Positions 44,740-54,500 of a stretch of DNA of 64,000 nt are shown one piece after another (within the stretch, counting starts at the first letter, position 1; each line of letters starts with the position of its first letter). The translations under genes were made by a program, and so were the position numbers. Location: assembly GCA_937877455.1 (NCBI GenBank), contig CALFIU010000129.1, forward strand, positions 8,829 to 72,828, given 5' to 3'. The DNA is from an uncultured Bacteroidales bacterium. GTDB taxonomy: Bacteria > Bacteroidota > Bacteroidia > Bacteroidales > UBA3824. The notes below the pieces were generated by a model. It ran no database searches. It had not been told where the DNA came from and saw only the letters and a program-made list of their open reading frames with translations.

Positions 44740-47700
44740 ATGAAAAAAATATTATTAACAATAGCAATGATATTTTGCATACAAGCAATCTATTCACAAA
44801 AAATGAATTACGACAGTTTGATAAAATATGGCTGCGAACTTTACAAACAAGGGCGTTATGATGAAGCAATTGACGTTTTTACAAAACCTCAAGAAACCGA
44901 TGAATTTGAAAAAAACTATAGACCCAAAATATTGCCATATTTTATCGACTACAATTTAAAAATGGGCAACATACAAGGAGCAGAAAATGAACTTGAAGAC
45001 TTAAAAAAACTTACAAAAAACACACAAACATTAGATTATGCAATGCAACTTTCTGCATCGGCTAAAATAAAAAATCAAAAAGGCGAATTTAAAACCGCAC
45101 TCGAACTCGAAAGTAAAGCCTTAGACCTAAAAAACACTCTCAATGCCGACAATATCCCCAAAATACATTCACTCGCTAATTTAGCCTACTCGTGTTCTCA
45201 TTTAGCTGACTATCATGCTGCCGAAGATTTTGCTCTTCAAGCCGAAAACCTTGTAGAAAACAACGATTGGCTACATGCAGAAATCTTAGACTTACTCGCC
45301 GAAAATTGCCTTCTAAAATCCGATTTCGATAATGCCGTTTCTTACGCCTTAGAAGCCCAAAGTCTTTGGGGCGAGATAACTTCTATTGAACACGCATATT
45401 CGCTTATAAACCTTACATATTGCTATCTTGTTTGCAACGAAATACTAAATGCCGAAACCCAATATTACAAAGCAAACCAAATAATAACTGCTTTTGGCAA
45501 TAAATATGGAGAACACAACATTTCTTTTGTAAAACTATATCAATGCTATGCCGAAATATGTTATTATCTCGGAGATTTCTCCGAAGCAATAAACAACATA
45601 GAAAAATGCATGACATTGGCATCAGAACTTCTTGGCAACACCGAAAATTATATCTATGCCAACCTTATACAAAATGCCGCCAACTATAATCTTGAAGCAG
45701 GCAACTACAACGTAGCAAAAGATTTATACTTTCAATCGCTAAAACTTATAGAAAAACTTTCTGGCAAAGATACTCCCGACTATGTAAAAATATCAATAGG
45801 TATAGCCGAATATTATAGTCAAATAGGCAACACCAACAAATCGATTGAAATATGCCTAAAAATACTTAATGATACTCCTGCTAACATTTGGGACAATTTT
45901 ATGCTCTATGCCGAAATACTTACAAAACTTGCAAAATATCAATCTCTCGTTGGAAATTATGCCGAGGCTGTTAACAACGCCCAAAAAACAATGGAAATAA
46001 TATCGAATAAAATAGGCAAAAGACATATTTTCTACGTCAACGCTCTTGATATAATGGCATCAAACTATTATTATATCGGAGATTTAAATACTGCAGCCCA
46101 AATGCAAAAACAAGCACTGGAGATAAGATCTCAACTCAAAGCAGGTAAATATAATCTCAAATACGCTTCAAAACTCTCATTCTTAGCAAAAATACAACAC
46201 CACATAGGACAAACCGACAGCGCAATAGCCTTAGAAAACGAAGCTCTCTTAATTAGAAAAGCTATAGAAACCGATGTTGCTCAACTTCAACAAGCTAAAT
46301 CTTTAAGCAACTTAGCCTTTTACAACAGCACAACAAATCCAAAAAAAGCATACGAATTAGAAAACCAAGCATTAAACATCTACCAAGTAAAATTTCCCGA
46401 TGGCCATCCTATTACGGCTAAGTCGCTGAGCAACATTGCATACTATTGTTATTTGCAAAAACAATATCAAAATGCGGTAGATTTTGAAGAACAATCTCTC
46501 AAAATGCGCAAACAAATTGGCGACAAACAGCCCGACAACATAACATCACTACAAAAACTCGCTCTATACTATTCCAAAGTAGGAAACAAAGATCGCTCAA
46601 ATGCCGCCACAAGATTAGCTTGTAACTCGCTTTCGCAAATAATAGTTAACAATTTTCCATTTTTACCGTTAAGGCAACGTACAGCCTTTTTGGAAAAACA
46701 TAGGGATTGGTTTACAAGGCAACTTCCAACCTTAGCTCTCGAAAATAACGATGGCTTTTTGGCAGAAAAAGCATTCGACGCTCAACTTCTAACAAAAGGA
46801 ATGTTACTAAATACGGAAATAGAAATAAAAAAAACAATAGAAAATAGCGGCGACAAAGAACTAATTTCCAATTATGAAAAACTTATGCTTCTTCTTTCTA
46901 CATTAAACAAACAATATTCTCTATCTGTACAAAACAGAACTGCCAACATCAATGAGCTTTTGGAAGAGATAAATGCTCTATCAAACTCCATTGTAACACA
47001 AGTGTTGGAAATTGATAGTTACAAACAAAAACTAAACATAAAAACAAGCGACATACAATTAGCTCTTAATAGCACCGACATTGCAATAGAATTTTTAAAT
47101 TTTAACCTAAACAATCAAGAAATATACGCTGCATTACTACTAAAAAACGATATGTTACACCCAATAATTATAAAACTTTTTACAAAACAAGAATTAGAAA
47201 ACCTACAAGCAAATCAATATCATACCAAACCTTATTTGTACAACCTTGTTTGGAAACCATTGGAACCATACATAAAAAATGCAAAAAACATATATTTTTC
47301 GCCATCAGGAATGCTCCACAACATAGCTATTGAATATCTTGCCAACGAAAATGGCATTTTTATAGACAATTGTCACAACATGCACCGACTTTCGTCAACA
47401 CGCGAAATAGCTATACCTCAAAACAATAAACAAAATAAAAAAGCAGCCATTTTCGGTGGTCTCAACTACAATTTTTCTTACGAACAAATAGACACATTAA
47501 CCGCTACAAACCAAATAATTTCGTTTACTCGCGGTGGTCAACTTGGCGAACTTCCTCAATCAAAAGCTGAAGTAGAAACTGTATCAAAAATGCTAAAAGA
47601 CAACGGATACTCGGTGGCAGAGGGATTTGGCGACAAAGGTACTGAAGATGCTTTCAAAAATCTTTCGGGACAAGAAATTGGCATAATACATATTTCAACT

Positions 47701-48177
47701 CATGGTTTTTTCAACTCTCCAAATAATACCCCAAGCGACGAAGGAATATTAAACAAAGAATACCGTTCGCTTTGTAATTCAGGATTATACATGGCTGGCG
47801 CATCGGCTGTATTGTCAAATTATAGTAATGCGCCAATCAATGCAAGCGACGGAATACTAACAGCATTAGAAATTGCTGGACTTAGTTTCAAAAATCTTGA
47901 CCTAACTGTTCTTGCTGCATGTCAAACTGGCAACGGTGAAATTTCTTCCGATGGCGTTCTTGGTTTGCAACGCGGTTTTAAAAAAACTGGTGCTAAAACT
48001 ATAATAATGAGTCTTCACAAAGTTGACGACAACGCTACCAAAACTCTGATAACATATTTTTACGAAAACTATTTGGCTGGAAATGATAAACATACAGCTT
48101 TTTCTGATGCTATAAAAAAAATGCGTGAACAATTTACTCAGCCACACCTTTGGGCGGCTTTTATAATGATTGATTAA
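44740..48177 (+). CDS. Exported TPR-CHAT caspase-like protease 3 (large)
   Basis: 1145 residues; signal peptide ends near IYSQ (20). The TPR array is much longer than in the two paralogues (about 25-630, some 12 or more repeats such as GRYDEAIDVF, GDFSEAINNIEKCM, GNYNVAKDLYFQSLKLIEKL, GNYAEAVNNAQKTMEII), of the kinesin-light-chain-like type with 42-residue spacing in its second half. CHAT domain about 800-1145: FSPSGMLHNIAIEYLAN, His 988 in ISTHGFF, Cys 1061 in LAACQTGNGE, then GLQRGFKKTGAKTIIMSLHKVDD. The dyad is intact. The larger array suggests a different or larger binding partner. The gene for another secreted protein follows 19 bp later. Confidence 0.87.
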   Translation: MKKILLTIAMIFCIQAIYSQKMNYDSLIKYGCELYKQGRYDEAIDVFTKPQETDEFEKNYRPKILPYFIDYNLKMGNIQGAENELEDLKKLTKNTQTLDYAMQLSASAKIKNQKGEFKTALELESKALDLKNTLNADNIPKIHSLANLAYSCSHLADYHAAEDFALQAENLVENNDWLHAEILDLLAENCLLKSDFDNAVSYALEAQSLWGEITSIEHAYSLINLTYCYLVCNEILNAETQYYKANQIITAFGNKYGEHNISFVKLYQCYAEICYYLGDFSEAINNIEKCMTLASELLGNTENYIYANLIQNAANYNLEAGNYNVAKDLYFQSLKLIEKLSGKDTPDYVKISIGIAEYYSQIGNTNKSIEICLKILNDTPANIWDNFMLYAEILTKLAKYQSLVGNYAEAVNNAQKTMEIISNKIGKRHIFYVNALDIMASNYYYIGDLNTAAQMQKQALEIRSQLKAGKYNLKYASKLSFLAKIQHHIGQTDSAIALENEALLIRKAIETDVAQLQQAKSLSNLAFYNSTTNPKKAYELENQALNIYQVKFPDGHPITAKSLSNIAYYCYLQKQYQNAVDFEEQSLKMRKQIGDKQPDNITSLQKLALYYSKVGNKDRSNAATRLACNSLSQIIVNNFPFLPLRQRTAFLEKHRDWFTRQLPTLALENNDGFLAEKAFDAQLLTKGMLLNTEIEIKKTIENSGDKELISNYEKLMLLLSTLNKQYSLSVQNRTANINELLEEINALSNSIVTQVLEIDSYKQKLNIKTSDIQLALNSTDIAIEFLNFNLNNQEIYAALLLKNDMLHPIIIKLFTKQELENLQANQYHTKPYLYNLVWKPLEPYIKNAKNIYFSPSGMLHNIAIEYLANENGIFIDNCHNMHRLSSTREIAIPQNNKQNKKAAIFGGLNYNFSYEQIDTLTATNQIISFTRGGQLGELPQSKAEVETVSKMLKDNGYSVAEGFGDKGTEDAFKNLSGQEIGIIHISTHGFFNSPNNTPSDEGILNKEYRSLCNSGLYMAGASAVLSNYSNAPINASDGILTALEIAGLSFKNLDLTVLAACQTGNGEISSDGVLGLQRGFKKTGAKTIIMSLHKVDDNATKTLITYFYENYLAGNDKHTAFSDAIKKMREQFTQPHLWAAFIMID

Positions 48178-48196
48178 CACTAAAAACTACCAAAAA

Positions 48197-48901
48197 ATGA
48201 AAAAAATCTTTATTTTAACATTAGTTTGCTTAACAATAAGCTCATACGTCAACGGACAAGCATACAAATCTACAAAAGAAATGCAAGCATTCAAAAATTA
48301 CTGCATAGAAGCTGCCACCGCTGCAAAAAGTCAAAACCCAACAATGCTCGAAAAGTGCATTCAAAACTATACACCCGCACAAAACGGTAAAGACGAAATT
48401 TTTATCTTCAACAACACTCAAATTTATTATCAACATGCCAACCAATGCCAAAGTTTCAAAAAAGAAAACACATTGTCAGAAATAAGTTGCAAAGGACATT
48501 TTAAATTTCTTCCTGCGTACATCGACACAATGCTGATGAATTTAGAAACAGTAGAAGTTAATCCAGCCCACATTCTACGCTCTGGCAACATAAGTTTTTA
48601 TTACTACGTTGGCGCAATAAAAGCAAAAAGTAGCGTACAATATACCATAAACGGTAGCAATAACATTGAAATATTTGCTGTTGCCGAAAATTGCGCACCC
48701 ATAAATCTAAGCATAGAAACCGATGCAAAAACAGCAAAAAATTCGCAAACAGAAAGACTCAAACTCCAAGACTACGCATCAAAAGACAAAAAAGCAGCAC
48801 AAATCGGTTGGATTATGTACAACAACGCCCAAATAGCCATCACAATAGAAAACCCAACTAAAAACGATTTTAGTTTTATTGTCGCAATAAAAAACTACTA
48901 A
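48197..48901 (+). CDS. Secreted protein of unknown function, last gene of the CHAT operon
   Basis: 234 residues from the ATG at 48197. An in-frame ATG at 48170 overlaps the end of the CHAT gene and would bury the signal peptide behind nine polar residues, so the later start is preferred. Signal peptide ends near YVNGQ (21). The N-terminal half is helical with cysteines (CIEAATAAKS, CIQNYT, NQCQSFK, ISCKG); the C-terminal half (about 125-234) is beta-rich (YYYVGAIKAKSSVQYTI, IAITIENPTKNDFSFIVAIKN) and resembles a PPC-like sandwich, as in the operon's first gene. No enzyme motif. Confidence 0.65.
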   Translation: MKKIFILTLVCLTISSYVNGQAYKSTKEMQAFKNYCIEAATAAKSQNPTMLEKCIQNYTPAQNGKDEIFIFNNTQIYYQHANQCQSFKKENTLSEISCKGHFKFLPAYIDTMLMNLETVEVNPAHILRSGNISFYYYVGAIKAKSSVQYTINGSNNIEIFAVAENCAPINLSIETDAKTAKNSQTERLKLQDYASKDKKAAQIGWIMYNNAQIAITIENPTKNDFSFIVAIKNY

Positions 48902-48906
48902 ACTTT

Positions 48907-48966
48907 AAAACTTTGCCAATTTTTACATCTTAGATTATTAAACTAAATAAAAACAAAGTTTTTTTA
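48907..48966. terminator. Possible bidirectional terminator between the CHAT operon and mltG
   Basis: A 9-bp stem AAAACTTTG/CAAAGTTTT (48907-48915 with 48954-48962) with a long, AT-rich loop, followed by T residues. It lies between convergent genes. The long loop makes it weak evidence. Confidence 0.35.
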
Positions 48967-49995
48967 TTTAATACCTCTTTCCGACAATGCCTTACGATAC
49001 TCTTTGGCATACTTTAAATGCTGTTCATAAGTGCGCGCAAAATTGTGTCTGCCCGAAAAATCGCTTTTGGCACACATATAAACATAATCATTGCGCTGAT
49101 AGTTTAAAACAGCTGTAAGTGCACTTTTTTCTGGAAAAGCAATAACACTTGGTGGCAATCCCGTGTTTACGTAGGTGTTGTAGGGGCTATCTAATTTAAG
49201 CATATCGCCACCCACACGCTTTATCGTAAAATCTCCAACTGCAAAAACCACTGTTGGATCCGATTGCAACGGCATCCCTATTTTTAATCGGTTGATATAA
49301 AGCCCAGCTATTATTGGCTGTTCGTCTTTATAACGCGATTGCTCACTTTGCACAATAGATGCCAACACACTTACTTCCAACGGTGTAAAGCCAATATCAC
49401 GTGCTTTTTTTAGATTATCTTCATTCCAAAAGTTTGAATATATCTTGTGCATTTTTTCAACAAACTTTTCGGCTTGTGTATTCCAATAAAATTGATATGT
49501 ATCGGGAATAAACATCGCAGATATTGTTTGGGGCGTAAATCCATATTTTTGAGTAAAATTATTGTCGTTCAATAAGTTAAACAAATAACTACTATCCAAT
49601 TCCAACTGTTTGGAAATTTTTGAACACAATTGTTTTATAGTATGCAGATTGTTGAAACTTACATTTATAGGCTCTTGTAAACCACTCCTAAGCATATTAA
49701 CAAGTTCACTATTAGACATTCCATCTTTTATTTTATAACGACCACCATGTATTTGCGAAATGTAATGTTTTCGCTTTGCCGTCCATTCAAAAGCTTCAAT
49801 ATCCAACACTTTAAAATTCTGTTGCAAAAGATTCTTAACCGTTTCAAAATCCGAATTAGACGGAATGTATAGATACTCGTCTGAATTAACAAAAATATTT
49901 TTTTCATAAACCTTGGCATAAAATTTCCAAGCCACCAATGCGCCAACAATACACGCTACAGTCAACGCAAGAAGTATTATTCTTAAAGTTTTCAT
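48964..49995 (-). CDS. mltG: Endolytic murein transglycosylase MltG
   Basis: 343 residues: one N-terminal transmembrane helix (about 5-25), a LysM-like/YceG subdomain, and the catalytic core with LASIVQSEQSR, IAGLYINRLKIGMPLQSDPTVVF and the C-terminal NTYVNTGLPPSVIAFP and HNFARTYEQH. It cuts nascent peptidoglycan at the inner-membrane surface. The catalytic Glu is retained at 218; the neighbouring Glu of the more common IVEKET reads Gln here. Its ATG overlaps the stop of the symporter gene by 4 bp. Confidence 0.93.
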   Translation of the reverse strand: MKTLRIILLALTVACIVGALVAWKFYAKVYEKNIFVNSDEYLYIPSNSDFETVKNLLQQNFKVLDIEAFEWTAKRKHYISQIHGGRYKIKDGMSNSELVNMLRSGLQEPINVSFNNLHTIKQLCSKISKQLELDSSYLFNLLNDNNFTQKYGFTPQTISAMFIPDTYQFYWNTQAEKFVEKMHKIYSNFWNEDNLKKARDIGFTPLEVSVLASIVQSEQSRYKDEQPIIAGLYINRLKIGMPLQSDPTVVFAVGDFTIKRVGGDMLKLDSPYNTYVNTGLPPSVIAFPEKSALTAVLNYQRNDYVYMCAKSDFSGRHNFARTYEQHLKYAKEYRKALSERGIK

Positions 49996-51431
49996 TTTAC
50001 AATATCGTTTTCCTTGCTTTTTGTTAATAATAATATTACAAAAGTTAATAATCCATTAATTATAAGCATTTCAAAACCAAATTTATAATGCCAATATCTT
50101 TCAGATATTTGGGCAAGCACAAAACAAACTATGGGCGGAAAAAACATCAAATAAGGTACGGCATTATCGTTGATTTTAACCTTGGTAAACAATACTAACG
50201 CAAAAATTCCAAGTATTGGACCATAGGTATAACCAGCAGTTTTAAATACAAGATTTACAACACTATCATCGCTACAACTAAAAGCCGTTACAATAGCAAA
50301 AACAGCTGTCATAAGCGACAAATGTACAATTGTACGTTTTTTTCTATCATCAGAAGTTCCCGTTTTTCCATCCATACTCAAAAAATCAACACAAATAGAT
50401 GTTGTCATGGCTGTAAGTGCAGAATCAGCACTCGAAAACGCTGCGGCTACAATACCTACAACAAAAACTGCTGCCACTGGAATACCAAGGTGTTTAAATG
50501 CCAACTCAGGGAAAAGACTATCGCCACAAGCCGTTACCCCAATAGACGATGCATAAACATAAAGCAAAAGTCCCAACACTAAAAATAAAACTACAACGGG
50601 TACTTGAATTATGCTAAACCAAAAAATGTTTTTTTGAGAATCGCGAGCTGTTTTGCAACTTAAATTTTTCTGCATCATATCTTGATCCAACCCATTCATC
50701 ACCACTGCCATAAATATACCAGAGATAAAATGTTTTACAAAAAATGTTGAACTTGATACATCAAAATCAAAAACCTTTGCTCGGTCGTCCATTTTCAACG
50801 TATTAAAAACATCCTCTACAGAATAACCAAGCCTTGCACACACCACTACAACCGTAACCACCAACGACAAAAGCATAAAAGTTGTTTGCAACATATCAGT
50901 GCGTACAATGGTTTTGATGCCCGCCTTACGAGTATAAAAATAAATCATAGCCAAAACCACAGCCGCTGCCACAAAAAACGGTACAGAATCACCAAAAACG
51001 CCTATCTTGACTACAAGAATTACCAAAAACAACCTAAACGATGCACCAGCAAGTTTGGATAAGATAAAGAAAAACGAAGTTGCACGACAACTTTTTTCAC
51101 CAAATCTATTTTTTATAAGTCCATAAATAGAAACCAATCCTGTTTTATAGTACAAAGGAACCAAAAAACCTGCTATAATCCAATACCCCAGCATGTTGCC
51201 AAATACCATCTGTAAATATGTAAACTTATCTACAGCCACCATGCCCGGAACCGATACAAACGTAACTCCCGATAACGCTGCTCCTATCATGCCAAAAGCC
51301 ACCATATACCACGGTGTGCGACGTTCTCCAATAAAAAAAGCATCGTTTCCTGTATTGCGCGATGTCTGTCGCGACACCAAAAGCAATATCCCAAAATAAA
51401 TTATAATTGTAGCAGATACAACTAATGCCAT
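49992..51431 (-). CDS. Sodium:solute symporter (SSS family)
   Basis: 479 residues with about 13 hydrophobic helices. Family landmarks: the N-terminal RRTPWYMVAFGMIGAALSGVTFVSVPGMV (sodium/solute-site helix 1-2), KAGIKTIVRTDMLQTTFML, and VVGIVAAAFSSADSALTAMTTS (helix with the SSADSAL sodium-site motif). The substrate cannot be assigned. It is the first gene of a two-gene operon with mltG and is divergent from the large TPR gene, with 125 bp between the start codons. Confidence 0.9.
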   Translation of the reverse strand: MALVVSATIIIYFGILLLVSRQTSRNTGNDAFFIGERRTPWYMVAFGMIGAALSGVTFVSVPGMVAVDKFTYLQMVFGNMLGYWIIAGFLVPLYYKTGLVSIYGLIKNRFGEKSCRATSFFFILSKLAGASFRLFLVILVVKIGVFGDSVPFFVAAAVVLAMIYFYTRKAGIKTIVRTDMLQTTFMLLSLVVTVVVVCARLGYSVEDVFNTLKMDDRAKVFDFDVSSSTFFVKHFISGIFMAVVMNGLDQDMMQKNLSCKTARDSQKNIFWFSIIQVPVVVLFLVLGLLLYVYASSIGVTACGDSLFPELAFKHLGIPVAAVFVVGIVAAAFSSADSALTAMTTSICVDFLSMDGKTGTSDDRKKRTIVHLSLMTAVFAIVTAFSCSDDSVVNLVFKTAGYTYGPILGIFALVLFTKVKINDNAVPYLMFFPPIVCFVLAQISERYWHYKFGFEMLIINGLLTFVILLLTKSKENDIVK

Positions 51432-51556
51432 TTTGCATAAAATTTGCCGTAAAACTACAAAAAAAATTAATTTTGATAATTAATCTTATTGATATTACTT
51501 TGCTTTTTGTTTGCACAGCAATTAGAAAAAACATTAAATTACTGAATATCAACTAA

Positions 51557-54500
51557 ATGAATAAAAACAACCTCATAGGTACAAATATAACATCGGCAGT
51601 TTTGAAGCAAGCCTACGAAAATACGTTGACAGGCAACGGCTCGTCTTTTTGGGTTTACAACAGACCAGGTAGCGGTATTACAACAATGATTGACAATATG
51701 CTAAAAGACATCGTAAACGATGGCAAACATATTGCCGCATCATACGACGGTCAAATATTAAGAAAAAATCGCAATGCTTTTGACCCAATGCGCGGAATAT
51801 TAGCCAAACTCAACGGACGAAATCCTGATGATGAACACGACTGTTCGTTGTTTATGCCAAACGTAACTGCCACCGACCAAGCTCTTTTGGAATTTGACAA
51901 ACGAATCAGAAAGGTGGCATCCACAATGCCTCTAATTATAGTTTTTGAACATTCAGAATATTTTGATATTCAAGACCTTGAAGTTATTTTAAGGTTTATG
52001 GACTTGCTTTGCAAAAAAAACGCACCAATACTATTGTTTTTAACCACCAACCCTTTTGTACAAAACACATGGATAAACCAAATTGCAGGATGGAGTTGCG
52101 AAAACAAAACACGCGAGATGCAGTCGATGCTAATAGACTACATCGACGAGGCATACATGGACGATGTAACAGGATTTAGAAAACGATACAACGAACCGAT
52201 GTTACCTCTACACAACATGGCAGACGTATTGGAATATATGAACTTACGATTTGAAAAAAATAATTTTAATCAACAACTATACAGTTCACTTTTTGAGGAT
52301 AGCAATGGAAATATAGGTTGGCTTAAAGAATTTATAAACTTGTCGATATTAAACGGAGATATAAAAAATATTAACGATACATGGCAATTTGTAAATTATG
52401 CCAATATCAAAAAACCAAGAAAATATCTTCAACTGCTTACCGAAAGGCTAAAAGTTTATGCGTCAATTGCAAACCAACTCGACAAAATACAATTCAACTC
52501 GCAAGACACCAAGTATAGTTTTTGGAAAAATTTTATACAATCAAATGGACTAAACCTAATAAAATTTATCGACAAAACCATTCTACGTCGCGACCTATAC
52601 ACACCTGAAGAATTTGCAACTTGCAAACAACTAATTAGCAATATCCACAACCAAGCCGACGCTTTTAAACAGCATTATTCAACAGAAACCTTCGACGAAG
52701 AAAAATTGGAATATATCATTCAAATATCCAACCAAATAGCGAAAATAGAAACCGAGGTTAAAAACTGCGTTAAATTTTTAAAAGAAATAAAAGAATCGCA
52801 AGCTCTCCCCTCTTCATCGATGGCTCAAAGCAATCAAAAATTTCAAAATGCTCGCAAACTAAACAAATCGGCAGAAAAACTATTAGAAACCAAACAATAT
52901 TTTGCCGCCATAAAAAAATTACTACAAGCAGAAAGCGAATTAAGATATTACTATGGCAACGACAACAATGCTGCCATAGAATCGTGTACAACATATACAA
53001 ACCTTGCCAAAGCTTATCATTGGCTCGGTTGTTACAAACAAACAATGCTATATGCAGAAAAACTATTAGAAAACGCACAAAAATGCAACAACGACAATTA
53101 CCAAGCCGAAGCATATATCCTCATTGGACGGAGTTGCTACCGAATGGCAGATTTTAAAACAGCCATAGAAAAATACAACAAGGCTTTAACTATTGCACAA
53201 AACGCTAACCTTAACAATCAAATAGCTAAATGCTCCAATCTAAAAAGTTTGGCTCACATAATGGTTGGAGAATTTGACATTGCATTAGACCTTTTAAATA
53301 AATCAATAAAACAAAACCAAGAAATATCTAATCAAGAAGGATTAATTTCTACTCAAACCAACCTCGGAAGTTACTATCGCCTAATAGGTGAAACTAAAAA
53401 ATCTACAACTGCTCTCGAACTTGCCGAAAGTATGGTAATAAATACAAACAATAATAAACTACTTGCAAAACTATACAATAGTATTGGACTAACCTATTGC
53501 GCCGAATTTAATTGGCAAGATGCCCAAACTTACTTCCATTCCGCATTAGAAATATACACCCTAAGCGGTGACCATGTCAATATTGCCAACTGCTATAACA
53601 ACTTCGGAATAATGTATTCAGACCGTGGCAACTATCCAAAGGCTGCCGATTTTTTACACAGAGCAATAATAATTGACCAAACTCTCGACAATATGCCTCA
53701 ATTAGCCACAAGTTACGACAACTTAGGCATTGTACTAACGGCATGCGGCGATTACAATAACGCTTACAGATTTTTAAAAAAATCATTAGCAATTAGCACA
53801 AACCTTAACAACCAACTGGCTATGTCGCAAACGTTTACAAACATTGGTAATCTACTTTTGGTAAAACAAGAATACGACAACGCCATGGAATACTTTGAAA
53901 AGGCATTAGAAATAGACACTAAATTTAACCTTTGGAATTCTATTTTGGCCGACTACAACAACATTGGCAATATACTATTTTATCAAAAAGAATACGACAA
54001 AGCCATTGACCTCTACCAAAAAGCAGAAAACATGGCTCAAGATAAAGATGACAAAAAAAGCCTTGCCGCTGTATATAATAATCTTGGAAACATATATTAT
54101 GATATTGAACAATATCAATTATCAGAAAATTACTATCTATTGGCTCTTACAATAAACCAAAACATAAAAGATCAACCAGGAGAAGCTCTTAATCTTAGCA
54201 ACTTAGCTGCTGTTTATTTAACAACAAACAAAATAAAAAAATCGATAGAATATATAACCCAAGCCATAAAAATTGACGAAAAAATAAAAGATAACCTCAA
54301 ATTGGCTCAACACAACGAAAACCTCGGTGATATTTTTTCTCAAATAAGAGAATATGATAATGCAGAAAAATGCTACTTTAAATCGCTCGACATATACAAC
54401 ACTCTCAAAATGGAGGACGAAATTGCAAGATGTCAAAACGCTCTCAGTTTTTGTTACGAAAACACCAACAGAATGGATAAAGCAATAGAAATTCTAAACA

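Noticed and set aside
38513..48177. Type III-E CRISPR/Craspase or gasdermin-CHAT defence locus
   Set aside because: There is no CRISPR array, no Cas7-11-like or gasdermin-like gene, and the CHAT proteins carry signal peptides, so the known intracellular systems do not fit.
48964..49995. Loss of a catalytic glutamate in MltG (IVQSEQ in place of IVEKET)
   Set aside because: The catalytic Glu corresponds to the second acidic residue of the motif, which is kept at 218; only the neighbouring Glu is Gln.
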